Shown: positions 34,901 through 46,188 of the stretch, one piece after another
Numbering within the stretch: position 1 is the first letter of the stretch
Layout: each line of letters starts with the position of its first letter
DNA from: Vicia villosa
Taxonomy: Eukaryota > Streptophyta > Magnoliopsida > Fabales > Fabaceae
DNA: 64,000 nucleotides
Assembly (NCBI RefSeq): GCF_029867415.1
Contig: NC_081183.1
Coordinates: forward strand, 52,650,336-52,714,335
Reading direction: 5' to 3'
Notes under the pieces: generated by a model
The model's input: the letters and a program-made list of their open reading frames with translations, nothing else
Database searches by the model: none
Told to the model about the DNA's origin: nothing
Made by a program: the position numbers and the translations under genes

Positions 34901-36367
34901 ACTCACCGCTTTCTTTTTCACTTCCATGGATGCAATCAACATAAACACGGCAGCCCCGTCCTTCATTGCTTCATCCACTTGTCTAGCCGTCATCGCTAAA
35001 TCCTCAACATTGACATCTTCGGGAAAAATAACCGTCTTCGTGAAACAGTTGATATGAACCGGATTAAATTGCAACCAATTCATGCCCAGGATAACATCGA
35101 TTTGTTCCAACGGAAGACACTCTAAGTCCATTCGGAACTCTCTACCAAAAATATCAATTTGACAGTTCAAACAAGCAAACGAAGTAGTCACTGAACCCGA
35201 CGCAGGAGTGTCAATGATCATACTTCCATTAATATCAGACATTTCCAAATTCAGGCGTTTAGCACAATCCAATGAAATAAACGAGTGGGTTGCTCCAGTA
35301 TCTATTATTGCAATTAAAGGAGTGTCATGGATAAAACACGTACCTTTAATCAACCGATCCTCTGGAGTAGTCTCTGAACCAAATAAGGCGAACACCTTAC
35401 CACCAGCTTGATTCTTCCTCGGCTTAGGACACTTAGGACTAATATGACCTTCTTCCCCGCAGTTGAAACAAGTTACAGTGTTCCCTTTGCATTCAATAGA
35501 ATTGTGATCTGCCTTTCCACATCTATAGCACTTCTTTTCCTCACTTTTGCACTCGTGAATTCGATGTCCAGGTTCTCCACACTTGAAGCACTTAATAGGG
35601 GCACTAGAGTCTCCCCCACTAGGTTTCTTCCAGCCTCCAGCTTTCTGGTTACCCTTACTATATGGCTTACCATGATCCACATGCTTTTTCCCTTTCTTGT
35701 CGACTAACTCGCGAGAGTGTGACGACTTCAGCTTAATATTGTCCTCTTCAAAGATTCGGCTGCAGTCAACCAAATCGACAAACCTGCGAATCCTCTGGTA
35801 TCTGATACCCTGTTTAATCTCATCACGGAGACCATTTTCAAACTTAACACACTTCGAGAACTCACTCGCCTCATCATTATTGTAGTGGACATAATACTTT
35901 ACTAGTTCAACAAACTTGGACGCATACTCTGGCACGGTCATGTTACCTTGTGTCAACTCCAAAAATTCAATCTCTTTCCTGCCTCTAACATTCTCAGGAA
36001 AGTACCTCCGCAAGAATTCTCGCCTGAATACAGCCCAAGTGATTGCAACACCTGCAGCTTGCAGTTCGTCCCTACTAGCCATCCACCAATCATCAGCTTC
36101 TTCAGACAGCATGTGAGTACCATATCTCACCTTCAGATTTTCGTCACAATCAATCACCCGGAAGATCCTTTCAATTTCCTTTAGCCACTTCTGGGCGCCT
36201 TCGGGATCGTGAGTGCCCTTGAACAACGGAGGATTGTTCCTCTGAAAACTGTTCAGCTGCCTGTCAGCACCAATTCTAGCTCCATTGGCATTCCCTCCCA
36301 ACACACCAGCAATCATACCGAGAGCCTCAGCAATCGCGTCGTCGTTTCTTCCTCCTCTTCCGGCCAT
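32000..36367 (-). pseudogene. Tekay-2 gag-pol polyprotein with stops near the C-terminus
   Basis: 1281 codons are open from [13 protein letters not shown] at 36367. CCHC knuckles are at residues 260-273, 280-293 and 300-313 (the second has Asn-Ser where Tekay-1 has Ile-Ala). Protease [10 protein letters not shown] is at 354-363, RT FIDD at 679-682, and the RNase H Asp in YCDAS at about 828. The integrase has an HPGAT zinc region and triad D1111, D1172, E1208 (DD35E spacing). TAG and TAA follow at about 32507-32521 and a further TAG at about 32233. The remaining frame carries the integrase C-terminus (DKIRRTLEFQEGDHVFLRV) and a chromodomain-like end (KVAWGGPAGGNVTWELE...YPELF). Three point changes separate it from a complete polyprotein. 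Confidence 0.95.
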
Positions 36368-36487
36368 TGTTCTGCTAATTATAAAACAATATTTATTAGA
36401 ATAAGAAGTATCGACAGTGTCAATCTTACACTAATCGCATACGAGGGATTAAACGACACTAAGACTCTGACTCAAACGACCGACTAT

Positions 36488-36499
36488 GCTCTGATACCA
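36488..36499 (-). promoter_or_regulatory. Tekay-2 primer binding site (initiator tRNA-Met)
   Basis: TGGTATCAGAGC on the minus strand, 4 bp inside the 5' LTR. The same site occurs for Tekay-1 at 30086-30097 and for Tekay-3 at 56453-56464. Confidence 0.93.
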
Positions 36500-36503
36500 C
36501 TAT

Positions 36504-38360
36504 TGTAACACCCTTCTAATACCCCGCATAATATTAAACAATAATCAGAGTAAAACATAAAAAGGGCATTACAACTTCCATATAATTAAAATAATACTCG
36601 TGTCATGCCATAAAAAGGAACGTTAAACTCAAATATCATTCAGATCGTCATGTCAACACAGCGGAAATATATTTAACATCTGAACAATGCAACATCCAAA
36701 GTCATAGACTTAAAACACCACCATAATAAAAATACTGAAGTAAAATGAGTTCCACAAATAACTCTAAACGACGTCCCCAGTGTTACACGACCAGAGCATG
36801 ACACAGACCCAACTGACTCTAACGAACTACTTGACGAGCTAATCCTCACCAAGTACAAGAGCTACTCCTCAATCTGAAAAATAACAACAGTAAGGGTGAG
36901 TCTCATTCACATTTAACTAATGTTATAAGATATAGTTAATAAAATATCATTTCACATGCCATTCACCCAATCACAGTTACGATCAGATTCAAACCATACA
37001 ATCAGTAAGCAACCAACCAATCAACACATATTATAACATTGGACAATCTTCCATTCATGTTATAATAGCACAAACAGCCTAATGCAATGCAACTACATGC
37101 ATGTGGTACCAAAATCTGGGATAACCCAACTCACCGACCCACCATCGTCAAGGATACGGTAACACCCACTCACTAATTCCACACAATGGGAATCAGCTAC
37201 CACTGATTCACCATCGTCAAGGACCAGCCACATAATGATTATGAATGCATGCATCAACCATAACATGCTCATCACCCACATAAATCGACCAAATGTCATA
37301 ACCATCAATTACAATAGTAATAGCCACACACAATTATGTTATTCCTCAACCATAGTAAAACACATATTTTATACCAACCATACTTGTATAACAAACACCG
37401 GTTACAACCACAACATCATTTTATTATATAAATTATTTGATTAGCTTCACTATACCCGAAACGGCACCAACATCAGGCTTACGGTTCAAACGTTACACCT
37501 CTTTAAACTTTTCAAAACGGCCTGTCGCAAACAACCAACAGCACGCGGCGCCACACACATTTCGCGGCGCGGAACGAATAGGAACTACGCCTTCGCGGCG
37601 CAAACAAGGGTTCGCGGCGCGGAACAAGAAAGAACTACGCCTTCGCGACGTAAACGAAGGTTCCCGGCGCGTACTGAACACAACCAAACTTCCTGGCTTT
37701 CTGCCAAGCAGTTCGCGGCGCCAACTCCTGGACGCGGCGCGAACTGGCGATTTCCAGGACTCCAAATCGCAGAAAACAGCCTGCGATTTTGCCCTTCCTT
37801 CACCAAGTCATTACCAAACCAATCCCATTCCAACCAGATTTCGCATACGGTGAAACCAACACAGATTATAACAAATCATAATACATTTAAATCATCTAAT
37901 TAACACCATACATGATCAACACAATCATTACCAATCAATTCTCCCAAAACCTAACATTTCTACAACCTAAGCATAACTCAATTGGTACGATTAACATGAT
38001 CAATTCTACCATACTACCTATAACCCCATAATAGAAGATAAACGGAAGAGTCCCCCCTTACCTGAAGGTTGATTCTTCGCTCTTCCCCTTGTCGCACTTC
38101 TCCGTTCCTCTTCTCTTTTCACGTTCAGACTCTTTTCCAAAATGCTGTAACCTTCTCTATTCCACAACTCCTTCTATTTTATTAAAATTGAAATAAAACT
38201 GTTTTAATTAGTAATAGGGCCTACCAATGCACCCCCTCCTTACTAACCACGACTCAAGCCCAATTGCTTAATTCCTCATAATCTTCCATAATTCCAAATA
38301 ATTCCCCATAATTCAATTAAATTAATTAAATTAAATTATGAAAATAAATGGAGTGTTACA
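36504..38360 (-). repeat. Tekay-2 5' LTR
   Basis: 1857 bp and nearly identical to 30102-31958. The splice donor word CTTCAG|GTAAGG is at 38061-38056 and the CpG-rich patch at about 37540-37745. Outer flank CATTC at 38361 is Ogre-type interior. Confidence 0.93.
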
Positions 38361-38840
38361 CATTCTTTTATAATCCTACACTCGTAAGGTTTACCTTCCG
38401 TCTATTACTACAATCTAAATTGGTATAGGGCAGTACTGCCCTAGCCCGTATATGCGTTCGTTTTTTTGTCGTATTCCCTAGCCTGTAGGGATTTCCTCTT
38501 TTATATTATAATACCTAGCCTACAGGAGTTCTTTTTTGTATGACATTATCCATAACCCTTAAGGGGTTTCTATATGTTTATCCCTTAAATAGTGTGGGGT
38601 ATCCTTATGGTAATCTTCACCCTACGCCATATTGCATTGCATGTCCATGAAAATTGTAGCATCCTCAAAAACAAGAACAGAATATATATTCGCATACCAT
38701 TACATCAAACATCATATGAGTTTATTTCTCTTATCATTCATGCATCTCATGCATTTCTACCAAGAGCTTATTTCGCTCCTTGACTTGTTATTTAGAATCA
38801 AAAGACCGCAAAACTGATTTTACGACATTCGAGGTTTACC
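38361..38840 (+). other. Ogre-type internal leader
   Basis: AT-rich leader between the primer site region and gag. It contains a perfect 16-bp palindrome AGGGCAGTACTGCCCT at 38427-38442 and two CCTAGCCTRYAGGRRTT words. It carries no coding frame. The Tekay tandem is inserted on its left side. Confidence 0.7.
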
Positions 38841-40294
38841 ATGGAACAAATTCAGACAGAGATGGCAGATATTAGGGCTCAAATGGGGACTAATATGGGT
38901 CCGTTTGTGGAAGCTGTTCAAGTCGTCTCCAGTGGACAAGAAGGGTTGAGGCAGACTGTTCAGAGGCCAGATATTACTGTTAATCCAAGTGACGTTCATC
39001 GGAAAGGGGTCAATCTTACCCAAGAGGTTCCCTTGAATCAGAATGTCAGAAACAGTGTTCAAATTCCCGTCAACGAGACTCTACACCTTGAGAATCTTTC
39101 TGTTTCGTCTTATGACACCTTTAAGATCCCGATGGATGAAGATGAGGATAAGTTTAGTCTTTGGACAAGAGATTGAAAGATATTGAGGATTGTGATTCCC
39201 TTGGTTTTGATGTTGCTAGTTTATGCTTGGTGCGTGGTATCAAGATTCCTCCTAAGTTCAAAGTCCCCAATTTTGAGAAGTACGAGGGTACCACTTGCCC
39301 GATGACACACATAAAGGCATTTTGCAACAAGATGGCTCCTTATGCAGAAAATGATAAGCTTCTAATGCACTTATTTCAAGATAGTCTTAGTGGGGCGTCT
39401 CTTGAATGGTATACCCAGCTTGAAAGGACCAACATCCGAACTTGGAAAGATCTAGCCAAAGCCTTTTTCAAGCATTACAAGCATAACAGTGATATGGCTC
39501 CTACCAGAATTCAACTTCAGGGTTTGACTCAAAAAGTTGATGAGTCTTTTAGATAGTATGCACAAAGATGGAGAGAGCTAGCTGCCAGAGTTCAACCCCC
39601 CTTTTTGGAACGAGAACTTGTTGACATGTTTATGGGCACTTTGCAAGACCCTTTTCTGAATCGGATGGTTGGATGTACCGCTTCTGAATTCTCAGCCTTG
39701 GTTGTCGCAGGAGAAAGAATTGAGCACGGTCTTAAGACTGGTAAGATTCAGGATGTTGCTACTGCTTTTGAATTCCCAGAGCAGGATGATGAAGAAACAA
39801 GTACAATTTCTGAAGTTGAAGAAGAAGGTCATGCTTATTCTCCAGTTCAGATCCCTTGTTATCAGATGACATAAGTTACTCCTAATCAGGATGCTCCACA
39901 AATCTGTGCCGCAACTATTAGTCAGCCACCAATTCACATTGTTCAACAAAAGCCATATCAATCAGTTAAGTATGCTCTTCTGCAGCAAAACTATCAACAT
40001 GATCATCGTCAACAGGGTAGGCAAAGGTACAGGAAGCCAAAGAGAGTGTTTGACATGATTCCTATGCCTTATAGTCAATTATTATCTCAGTTACTCGAGA
40101 TTTCTTTAGTGGAAACCAAGCAGTTGGATCCTGTTATTCCTCCTTATCCAGTGAAATTTGATCCCAACGTCAGATGTGGTTACCATGTTGGGGCACCTGG
40201 TCACTCAATTGAAGATTGTAAGCCATTCAGAGATAAGGTACAAGACCTGATTGACTCGAAGACTATTATTTTCACACCAAACGGTCAAAATTAA
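38841..40294 (+). pseudogene. Tat/Ogre-type gag, frameshifted
   Basis: Begins MEQIQTEMADIRAQMG. A frameshift near 39165 joins a second frame carrying the conserved Tat gag core (VPNFEKYEGTTCPMTHIKAF, ENDKLLMHLFQDSLSGASLEW, FFKHYKHNSDMAPTR). TAG at 39554 interrupts FR-YAQRWRELAARV, and TAA at 39872 follows. The end has RVFDMIPMPYSQLL, PPYPVKFDPN and a knuckle-like CGYHVGAPGHSIEDC, stopping at 40292. In complete Ogre elements protease, RT-RNase H and integrase follow; here non-coding DNA follows at once. Confidence 0.92.
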
Positions 40295-42715
40295 AGTTTC
40301 CTTGCTCAACTGAGCGTCAAAACTACTAAGCGCATCTTCTGAAGTAATAAGTCTAGACAGAATCAAGTCTCCTCAATGTTGGCAATCTTTGTTTCATTAT
40401 GCACTCTCATTTGTAATTTTCTTGTTTTGTTCAGTACTTTATTGTATGCAGAATTTATTTGTTTTTGAAATAATAATCATAATGCATTGAATATTTTTGT
40501 CTTGAAGCAATCCATTCGTTTTCACTCTTAATCGCTTTTATTTGCTTTTTGTGATACTCAACTCTTGTTTAAAAAATTAAAGTAACTCTGGAGGGAGGAT
40601 GATGAGCATGATACCAAGATTTTCAAATGGTACGCTTTTGAATAAAACATTGCTGATGATGTACAGGCATTGTTTCAAATCCCCAAACAGCGGAGATATA
40701 AGGGAGATAGACCCTCGTTAACCCCTTCGAGCCTTGGAGTAGAAGTTTCTTTTCTGTTGAAAAAAACCCTTCATTTTTAACCCTGGGGCGGGTAGTTTTC
40801 AGTTAATTTGATCGAGCGTTCAAATTTCAAAAGGAGTGTCCTATTTGGGGATCACCACACCTTATCCCTCACACGTCAAGAGGTCGAAAAAAAATCAAAA
40901 CCACAATGGTTATCCCTCACCGACCAAGGACTAAGACAGTCACAATTCTTTCAAAAAGTCAAAAGACTTGAGATCACACGACTTGTTCAAAAAAAAATAA
41001 AAAAAGAATGAAAAAAAAAGAGAAAATAAAGAAGGTCCTCTAAGTCAAAAATCTGAAAACAAGTGACTTAAAAAAAAACTTTGGGGCACCCCGCTGGACT
41101 TCAAAATCAAAATTCAAAAGAATTTGTCTAGGAAAAAGTTAGGGAACGAAAAAGCAAAACAGAGTGAAGAGCCTGTAAGGCACAAAAGGATTACGAAATA
41201 AATATCCTCAGCAAAGAACAAAGTCGTGTGATCAGACACCAAAGAACAAAAGGTGAGTGACTGTCATGTCGTAAAAAAAAACTCATCGAATCCTGAACCG
41301 CATCAAAACTCCTCTTGAGATATGAGTGCTCATATCAAGTTAACTGAATATAGAATTGGAGAACATCATGGAGAATGGTCGGGCACCAAATATCTTTGAG
41401 CCTTAAATCCTATTTTTTAAAACCGTGAACCAGGCCACGTTACAACTCTTAAAAGTCCTAATTGAAGCATGGGTTAATTCGAAAGCATACTATAAACGAG
41501 AGTACAGTAATCTGACTCCTAGGAGGCTTGATAAAACCTTTGAGTTGGTATCACACCATCTTTCATACAAAAAAAGAGAAAAAATTCGATGTTACAACAT
41601 CCTTTCAATAATAAGTCTTTTAAGTTTCAAGACAAACATAGGTTTTGCATTAGAATTTTGTTTCTTATGATAAACATTCTTTGCATATGAAAAAGTGTTT
41701 GACATCAAGGAAACTTTCATAATGAGCTTCAAATGAAAAGTTGCGTCCTCCCGAAGGACAAGTTGTCTTTAGAACTCTGTCGAGTTGGGGAAAAAATATC
41801 TCGAAGTATAATTACCCTAAGGGGCACAGAAGAAAATGATAGTACTCGTTGAGTAAAAAAAATTCAGTTAATTTGGGGAAATCAATTCGAGATATGATCT
41901 CTCAAAGATTCAGTCAATCTAGGGCAGTTATGTCAACACTCAAAGAATCTCTCATAATGTTGAGTAATTTGGGGCAGTCAGGTCAAGATTCGGAGAACCT
42001 CTCAAAGTGTTGAGTAATCAGGGTCTGTTACCCAAGCATTATTCAAGCCATCACAAACTTGGGCAAACCATGGGCAGTGTTCCACGGTTCATGTCATTGG
42101 GGCATGTTACGTAAGATGGCACAAATTTCAAGAAGTCCTCATGAAGCAGATTCCTTCAAAAGCCCTACAGATTGGGGCAAGGTAGTATACTTGGGCTTTT
42201 CCTCCTTTTTAAGGATTGATCGGTTTAAGTCCGGGCGCAGTCTATACAACTTATGAATTCGAAGAAAATGTCGAGAAGTCAGGATCGTTATCTTCAACAG
42301 AAACCAGATTGTTGCTGGCCTTCCAGCATCAAGGATGTATCTTTATCCTCAGCTTATTTAGAAATTTAAGTCCAGATGGTTGGCGTACCTCAGCAGATGT
42401 TAAAAGAATCCTTTCTTTAAGCTCCTGGTAGTTATCTTTGCATGTCGCATTGCATCCTCCAAAAACGCGTAGCATTTCCACTTAGGTGGAGCATTACGCT
42501 AAAAAAGTATAATAAAAAAATGATTCAAACATACATCGAAGCATAAGCCAGATTTGAGTTTTTATCAAGCACCTTTTGCTTCCCTAGTTAGGCTGGTGTA
42601 ATTCTGGTCTCACAAATACGATCTTTTCCAAAGACCAATACCAGTATCGTACTGTTCGTCTACTTCCCAGTAACCCTACCGACGATAATGACCCTTATGT
42701 CACATTTCATTTCCT
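40295..42715 (+). other. Ogre-type 3' non-coding region
   Basis: About 2.4 kb without a credible gene. It contains diverged short repeats such as TCTCAAAGTGTTGAGTAA and GGGGCAGTYA around 41880-42040 and an A-rich stretch around 40980-41080. I see no pol remnants. Confidence 0.75.
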
Positions 42716-43260
42716 CTTCGACCCTTGAGTCGTGAGTTTTCAACCCTCGTGTCGTGATTGTTTTCTTCCTGGCCTTCGAGTTGTGATTGTTTTGTTTTCC
42801 GACCCTCGAGTCGTGAGTTTCCAACCCTCATGTTCTGATTGTTTTGTTTTCCGATCCTCGAGTCGTGAGTCCTCAACTTATCACTTTCATTCCGATCCTC
42901 GAGTTGTGAGTCCTCAACTTATCACTTTCATTCCGACCCTCGAGTCGTGAGTCCTCAACTTATCACTTTCATTCCGATCCTCGGGTCGTGAGTCCTGAAC
43001 TTATCACTTTCATTCTGACCCTCGAGTCGTGAGTTTCTAAACATATCGATTCCTTTCCGACCCTCGAGTCGTGAGTTTTCAACTTTTTGCTTCCTTTCCG
43101 ACCCTAGAGTCGTGAGCCTTCAATATATCGTTTCTTTTTGACCCTCGAGTCATGAACTTCCGACCCTCGAGTCGTGAGTTTGTTTCCTTTCCGACCCTCG
43201 AGTCGTGAGTTTGTTTCCTTTGCGACCCTCGAGTCGTGAGCCTTCAATATATCATTTCAA
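42716..43260. repeat. Ogre-type 3' UTR minisatellite
   Basis: About sixteen copies of the core GACCCTCGAGTCGTGAG and variants, with unit lengths of roughly 25-45 bp. The most regular block is the 42-bp unit with CCTCAACTTATCACTTTCATT at about 42855-43010. The core centres on CTCGAG and is partly palindromic. Confidence 0.92.
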
Positions 43261-43716
43261 AACCCGTATTGTCTACCCCCTAGGTCGTGGTAAATGTGCG
43301 AAATTTGCGACTACTTTTCTCAGACATTAATCCACGTCATCCTTGCTCATTTTTGTTACTTGCTTTATTTTTCTAACTACTTCTCAAAAAAAGTCTTTAG
43401 GAAAAATTTGGGGTCTTCCGGTATTTAATAACACTCTGATTCGAACGTGCAAGAACTACGCACTCTTGCACACTTCAATCAAAGAGTGATTAAATAGGAG
43501 CAGCTGTCATACCCCAAATTTGCCCGCCTTATTTCTAACATTTAAGTTATTTTTTAACTTTGATTTTATAAGTTTTTTTTATTCAACATTACTAACATTT
43601 AATAGTATTTTTTATTCAGGTAACAGTTACTTTGAATTATTTGTATTTTCTAAATAATAACAAATATTTGTGTTTTCCCTTCATATACTTGCAAATGCCA
43701 TTTTTATCTCGAATGA

Positions 43717-43786
43717 GCATAATGGTTCAGCGGGTAATAAAGTGAATGTAAGTACTTGCCTATGTGAAAATACTAGAGTTTGAATC
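43717..43786 (+). other. tRNA-like (A box/B box) segment in Ogre-type LTR
   Basis: TGGTTCAGCGGGTA fits the tRNA A box, and AGAGTTTGAATCC about 54 bp later fits the B box with one change from GGTTCGAATCC. No cloverleaf acceptor stem is evident, so this is a tRNA- or SINE-derived remnant and not a tRNA gene. Confidence 0.45.
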
Positions 43787-44451
43787 CTATTTTCTCTATT
43801 TTTTATGTTGTTTATTATTTCACTTTATTATTTTTATAAGAACATTAGACTTTTACATTTTTCTTTTTAAATTATGATTTTAGGGGCATTATGTTTAATA
43901 AATAGTATAATCAATAGAATTTCATTTTTATTAATTTTTTGTTAGTTTAGAAAATATTTAATTAAGGATTTTTATTAGTAGTTTCTTTATTTAGGCTATA
44001 ACTAAAAGACAAAAATAAGAAAAAAAATTATTATTGGTGATCATATTTTCTTTACCGTATTAAATTTCTTTCTAATTTTTACTATTATATCACGACAAAA
44101 TCATTAAAAGTCTTTCCAAAACCAGAGACGACAATATCAGTAATATTCCAAAACATCCCCAAGACAAGAATCATCAAAATTGAAAGAAATTAAAATTATA
44201 GACAAAGCTCATAATATCAGTTAATGTGCTTGTTCAATACCATTTTTGTGGCGTGATTTTAAGACTATAAGTACAAGAAGAAGCCCGTACAAAAAAGGGG
44301 AGAAAGATCGGAACCAAGAAACCAACAACTATCCTGTAACAGTCACACACACGCTCGTATATACATATCACCATATCTCTCAATCATAACCTTAAATCTC
44401 CCTCAAACGCCAAATAACATGTAAATAAAAAACACAAAGTAAAGCAATAGC

Positions 44452-44692
44452 CATCACCCAACTCGACACCGAAGCCGTCTCCCTCGACGCACAAAAATGC
44501 AAATACGTGATCACCGTGGCAGCCACGGGTCACGATATCACCACCACGCCGACCGCCTCCGTTCAGCGCACCTACCGCGAGCACCGCCATACACCGTCGT
44601 TCAAGCTTTTCCGCCTCCAGGCAACGTTTCCGATCTGCACCACTAGTGGCCATCCCTCCACCTACGACTTCGACCCTATTACTGGTAATCTC
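44452..44692 (+). pseudogene. Protein-like, possibly captured exon in Ogre-type LTR
   Basis: A GC-richer island in an AT-rich LTR, reading ITQLDTEAVSLDAQK ... YVITVAATGHDITTTPT ... FKLFRLQATFPICTT ... YDFDPITG with mostly G or C at third codon positions. An AATAG|CC acceptor-like site precedes it and a TG|GTAATC donor-like site follows. The left LTR copy (13380-13600, 16469-16560) has a 1-bp indel that shifts the frame, so it is not maintained as protein. I do not recognise the gene. Confidence 0.5.
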
Positions 44693-45906
44693 TTCACTCT
44701 ATATTCTTGATGTAATAATCTGTTGTGTTTGGATGTGGGAGGATGAGATTATTGACCAGATTGGAAGATCTGGTTTTTTCTGAAACTTATTTTGAGAAGT
44801 GTTAAAATTTTGGAGAAAGAAGGAAGTAAATTGTGGAAGAGAGAGAGTAAAGTCTCTTTGCAATTTTATTTTATTCTGCTTTTTTTCCTATTAAATTCAT
44901 TTTTTTATTTTTAATAAATGGCCCTGCCACATGGTATTGATTCAATTGGATGATAGATTGTTTTGAATTTTTGAACTGGTCAATTAATGATGTTGTTACG
45001 TTAAAAAAGGCACTGCATATTACATATTGGTGATTTGGTTTTATCTTTAGTAACTTGAAAAAAATCATCATGTGTTTCTACTTATTTATACTCTATTATT
45101 AATATTACATATATGATAATGAATTAATTGTTTTTATTCAATAAAGGTAAGTTTAGTTTTAAGATAGAATAAATATTTAATAAAACAGGTTTTGTTTCTT
45201 TTAATCCATACAAATACAAATAATAGGTTTTATATTATTAGGCTATTTAATTTATTTTAATTACAAAAAATATATAAAAATATAAAAACATGTAAAATGA
45301 AGAAATACAAACAAATATGTGTCTTATTTTAATGAACGAAAAATTAAACTTATTTTATTTAATTCAAACATAACAAAATTCAATATTATTTTTAAAAGAG
45401 GATTGTGTAATTTCTTTTAAATTAAACTTCGAACCACGTCTACGACTATGCAATTTTCAAACGTGGCGTATTTCAAAGGATCTTTTGAAAGCAATTACAT
45501 GATCCTATAAAAAACACCAACCTAACAAAACGAACTATGGTACTCTGACTTCCTCATTGCACTAGAGAATACGTAGGCATAGGGTTTTGAAACCCTAGCG
45601 AGTAAAATCATAAAAAAAAATAAACATTTAACCTAATGCCCTTAAAATATCAATAAACTATTTTTTTAAGATATTGGTAAACGAACGTTTACCGTATCCT
45701 TCAATTTAAAACTTATTAAACCTAAACCTAGAAGGGGTCCCCTTGAATACAAGGGAGACGAAGGGTGTCTACTACTTTCCCTTCGTTTAACCGACTCACG
45801 AACATAGAATCTCTGAACCACAGGGTAATCCATTTAATTCCCTTCCTTTAGGATAAAAATAAATGGTGACGACTCTTTTTCTTAAAATTTAAAGCCGGTT
45901 GCTATA

Positions 45907-46188
45907 ACTATTAAATGTGATAGTCAAAGGGCAATACACCTGTCAAAGAATTCAGCTTATCATGAGCGAACCAAGTACATCTATGCGAGGCTGCATTTCA
46001 TCAAAGGAGTAATCAAGCGTGGAGAAGTCCAAGTGCTAAAGGTTTCGACCGATCATAATGCTGCTAATATAATCACCAAGACATTGCCAAGTTGCAAGTT
46101 TTTCCACTGTATGCAATTAATAAAGCTGCATGAAGAAAGTTAGCTAGTTGGTTTTCGATGTTATAGAGTTTGTTTCAAGATGGAAATT
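45907..46188 (+). pseudogene. Outer copia RNase H C-terminus and 3' region
   Basis: It resumes after the Ogre-type LTR with TIKCDSQRAIHLSKNSAYHE, then FIKGVIKRGEVQVLKVSTDHNAANIITK, ending at a TAG at about 46139. These are the last conserved blocks of copia RNase H. A weak purine-rich run (CAAGATGGAAATT) precedes the right LTR. Confidence 0.92.

Larger units (their letters stand above)
30102..38360 (-). mobile_element. Tekay-2: near-complete chromovirus with both LTRs
   Basis: 5' LTR 38360-36504 and 3' LTR 31958-30102 (both 1857 bp, TGTAACACTCC...GGGTGTTACA on the minus strand). Primer site TGGTATCAGAGC is at 36499-36488 and the polypurine tract GTGGGGGAGAGT is beside the 3' LTR. The full gag-pol order gag, protease, RT, RNase H, integrase and a chromodomain-like tail marks the Tekay/Del clade. 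The 3' LTR doubles as the 5' LTR of Tekay-1, so there is no target duplication at that side. It is inserted in the Ogre-type interior; Ogre sequence resumes at 38361. Confidence 0.93.
13343..45906 (+). mobile_element. Tat/Ogre-type element, gag only, with nested insertions
   Basis: Own sequence is a 5'-truncated left LTR (13343-13600 plus 16469-17775), primer site 17778-17797, internal 38361-43504 and an intact right LTR 43505-45906. The right LTR starts TGTCATACCCCAAATTTG and the primer site complements tRNA-Arg; both are Ogre hallmarks. The interior has a broken Tat-type gag and a long 3' non-coding region with minisatellites. No protease, RT, RNase H or integrase is visible, so it is non-autonomous or deleted. 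It sits in the RNase H region of the outer copia. The target duplication is lost with the left LTR start, and some copia sequence between ECIALT and the CDSQ block is also missing. Confidence 0.9.
43505..45906 (+). repeat. Ogre-type 3' LTR (complete, 2402 bp)
   Basis: TGTCATACCCC start, preceded by the purine-rich AAATAGGAGCAGC, and CCGGTTGCTATA end. The first 910 bp are missing from the left copy. Inside are a tRNA-like A/B-box stretch (about 43717-43786) and a GC-richer, protein-like segment (about 44452-44692). Copia RNase H resumes at 45907. Confidence 0.92.

Noticed and set aside
43717..43786. A tRNA gene
   Set aside because: Only the A- and B-box words fit; no acceptor stem pairing and no clear anticodon arm.
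44384..44653. Minus-strand 89-codon frame in the Ogre-type LTR
   Set aside because: Third-position GC bias favours the plus-strand frame of the same segment; neither is maintained in both LTR copies.
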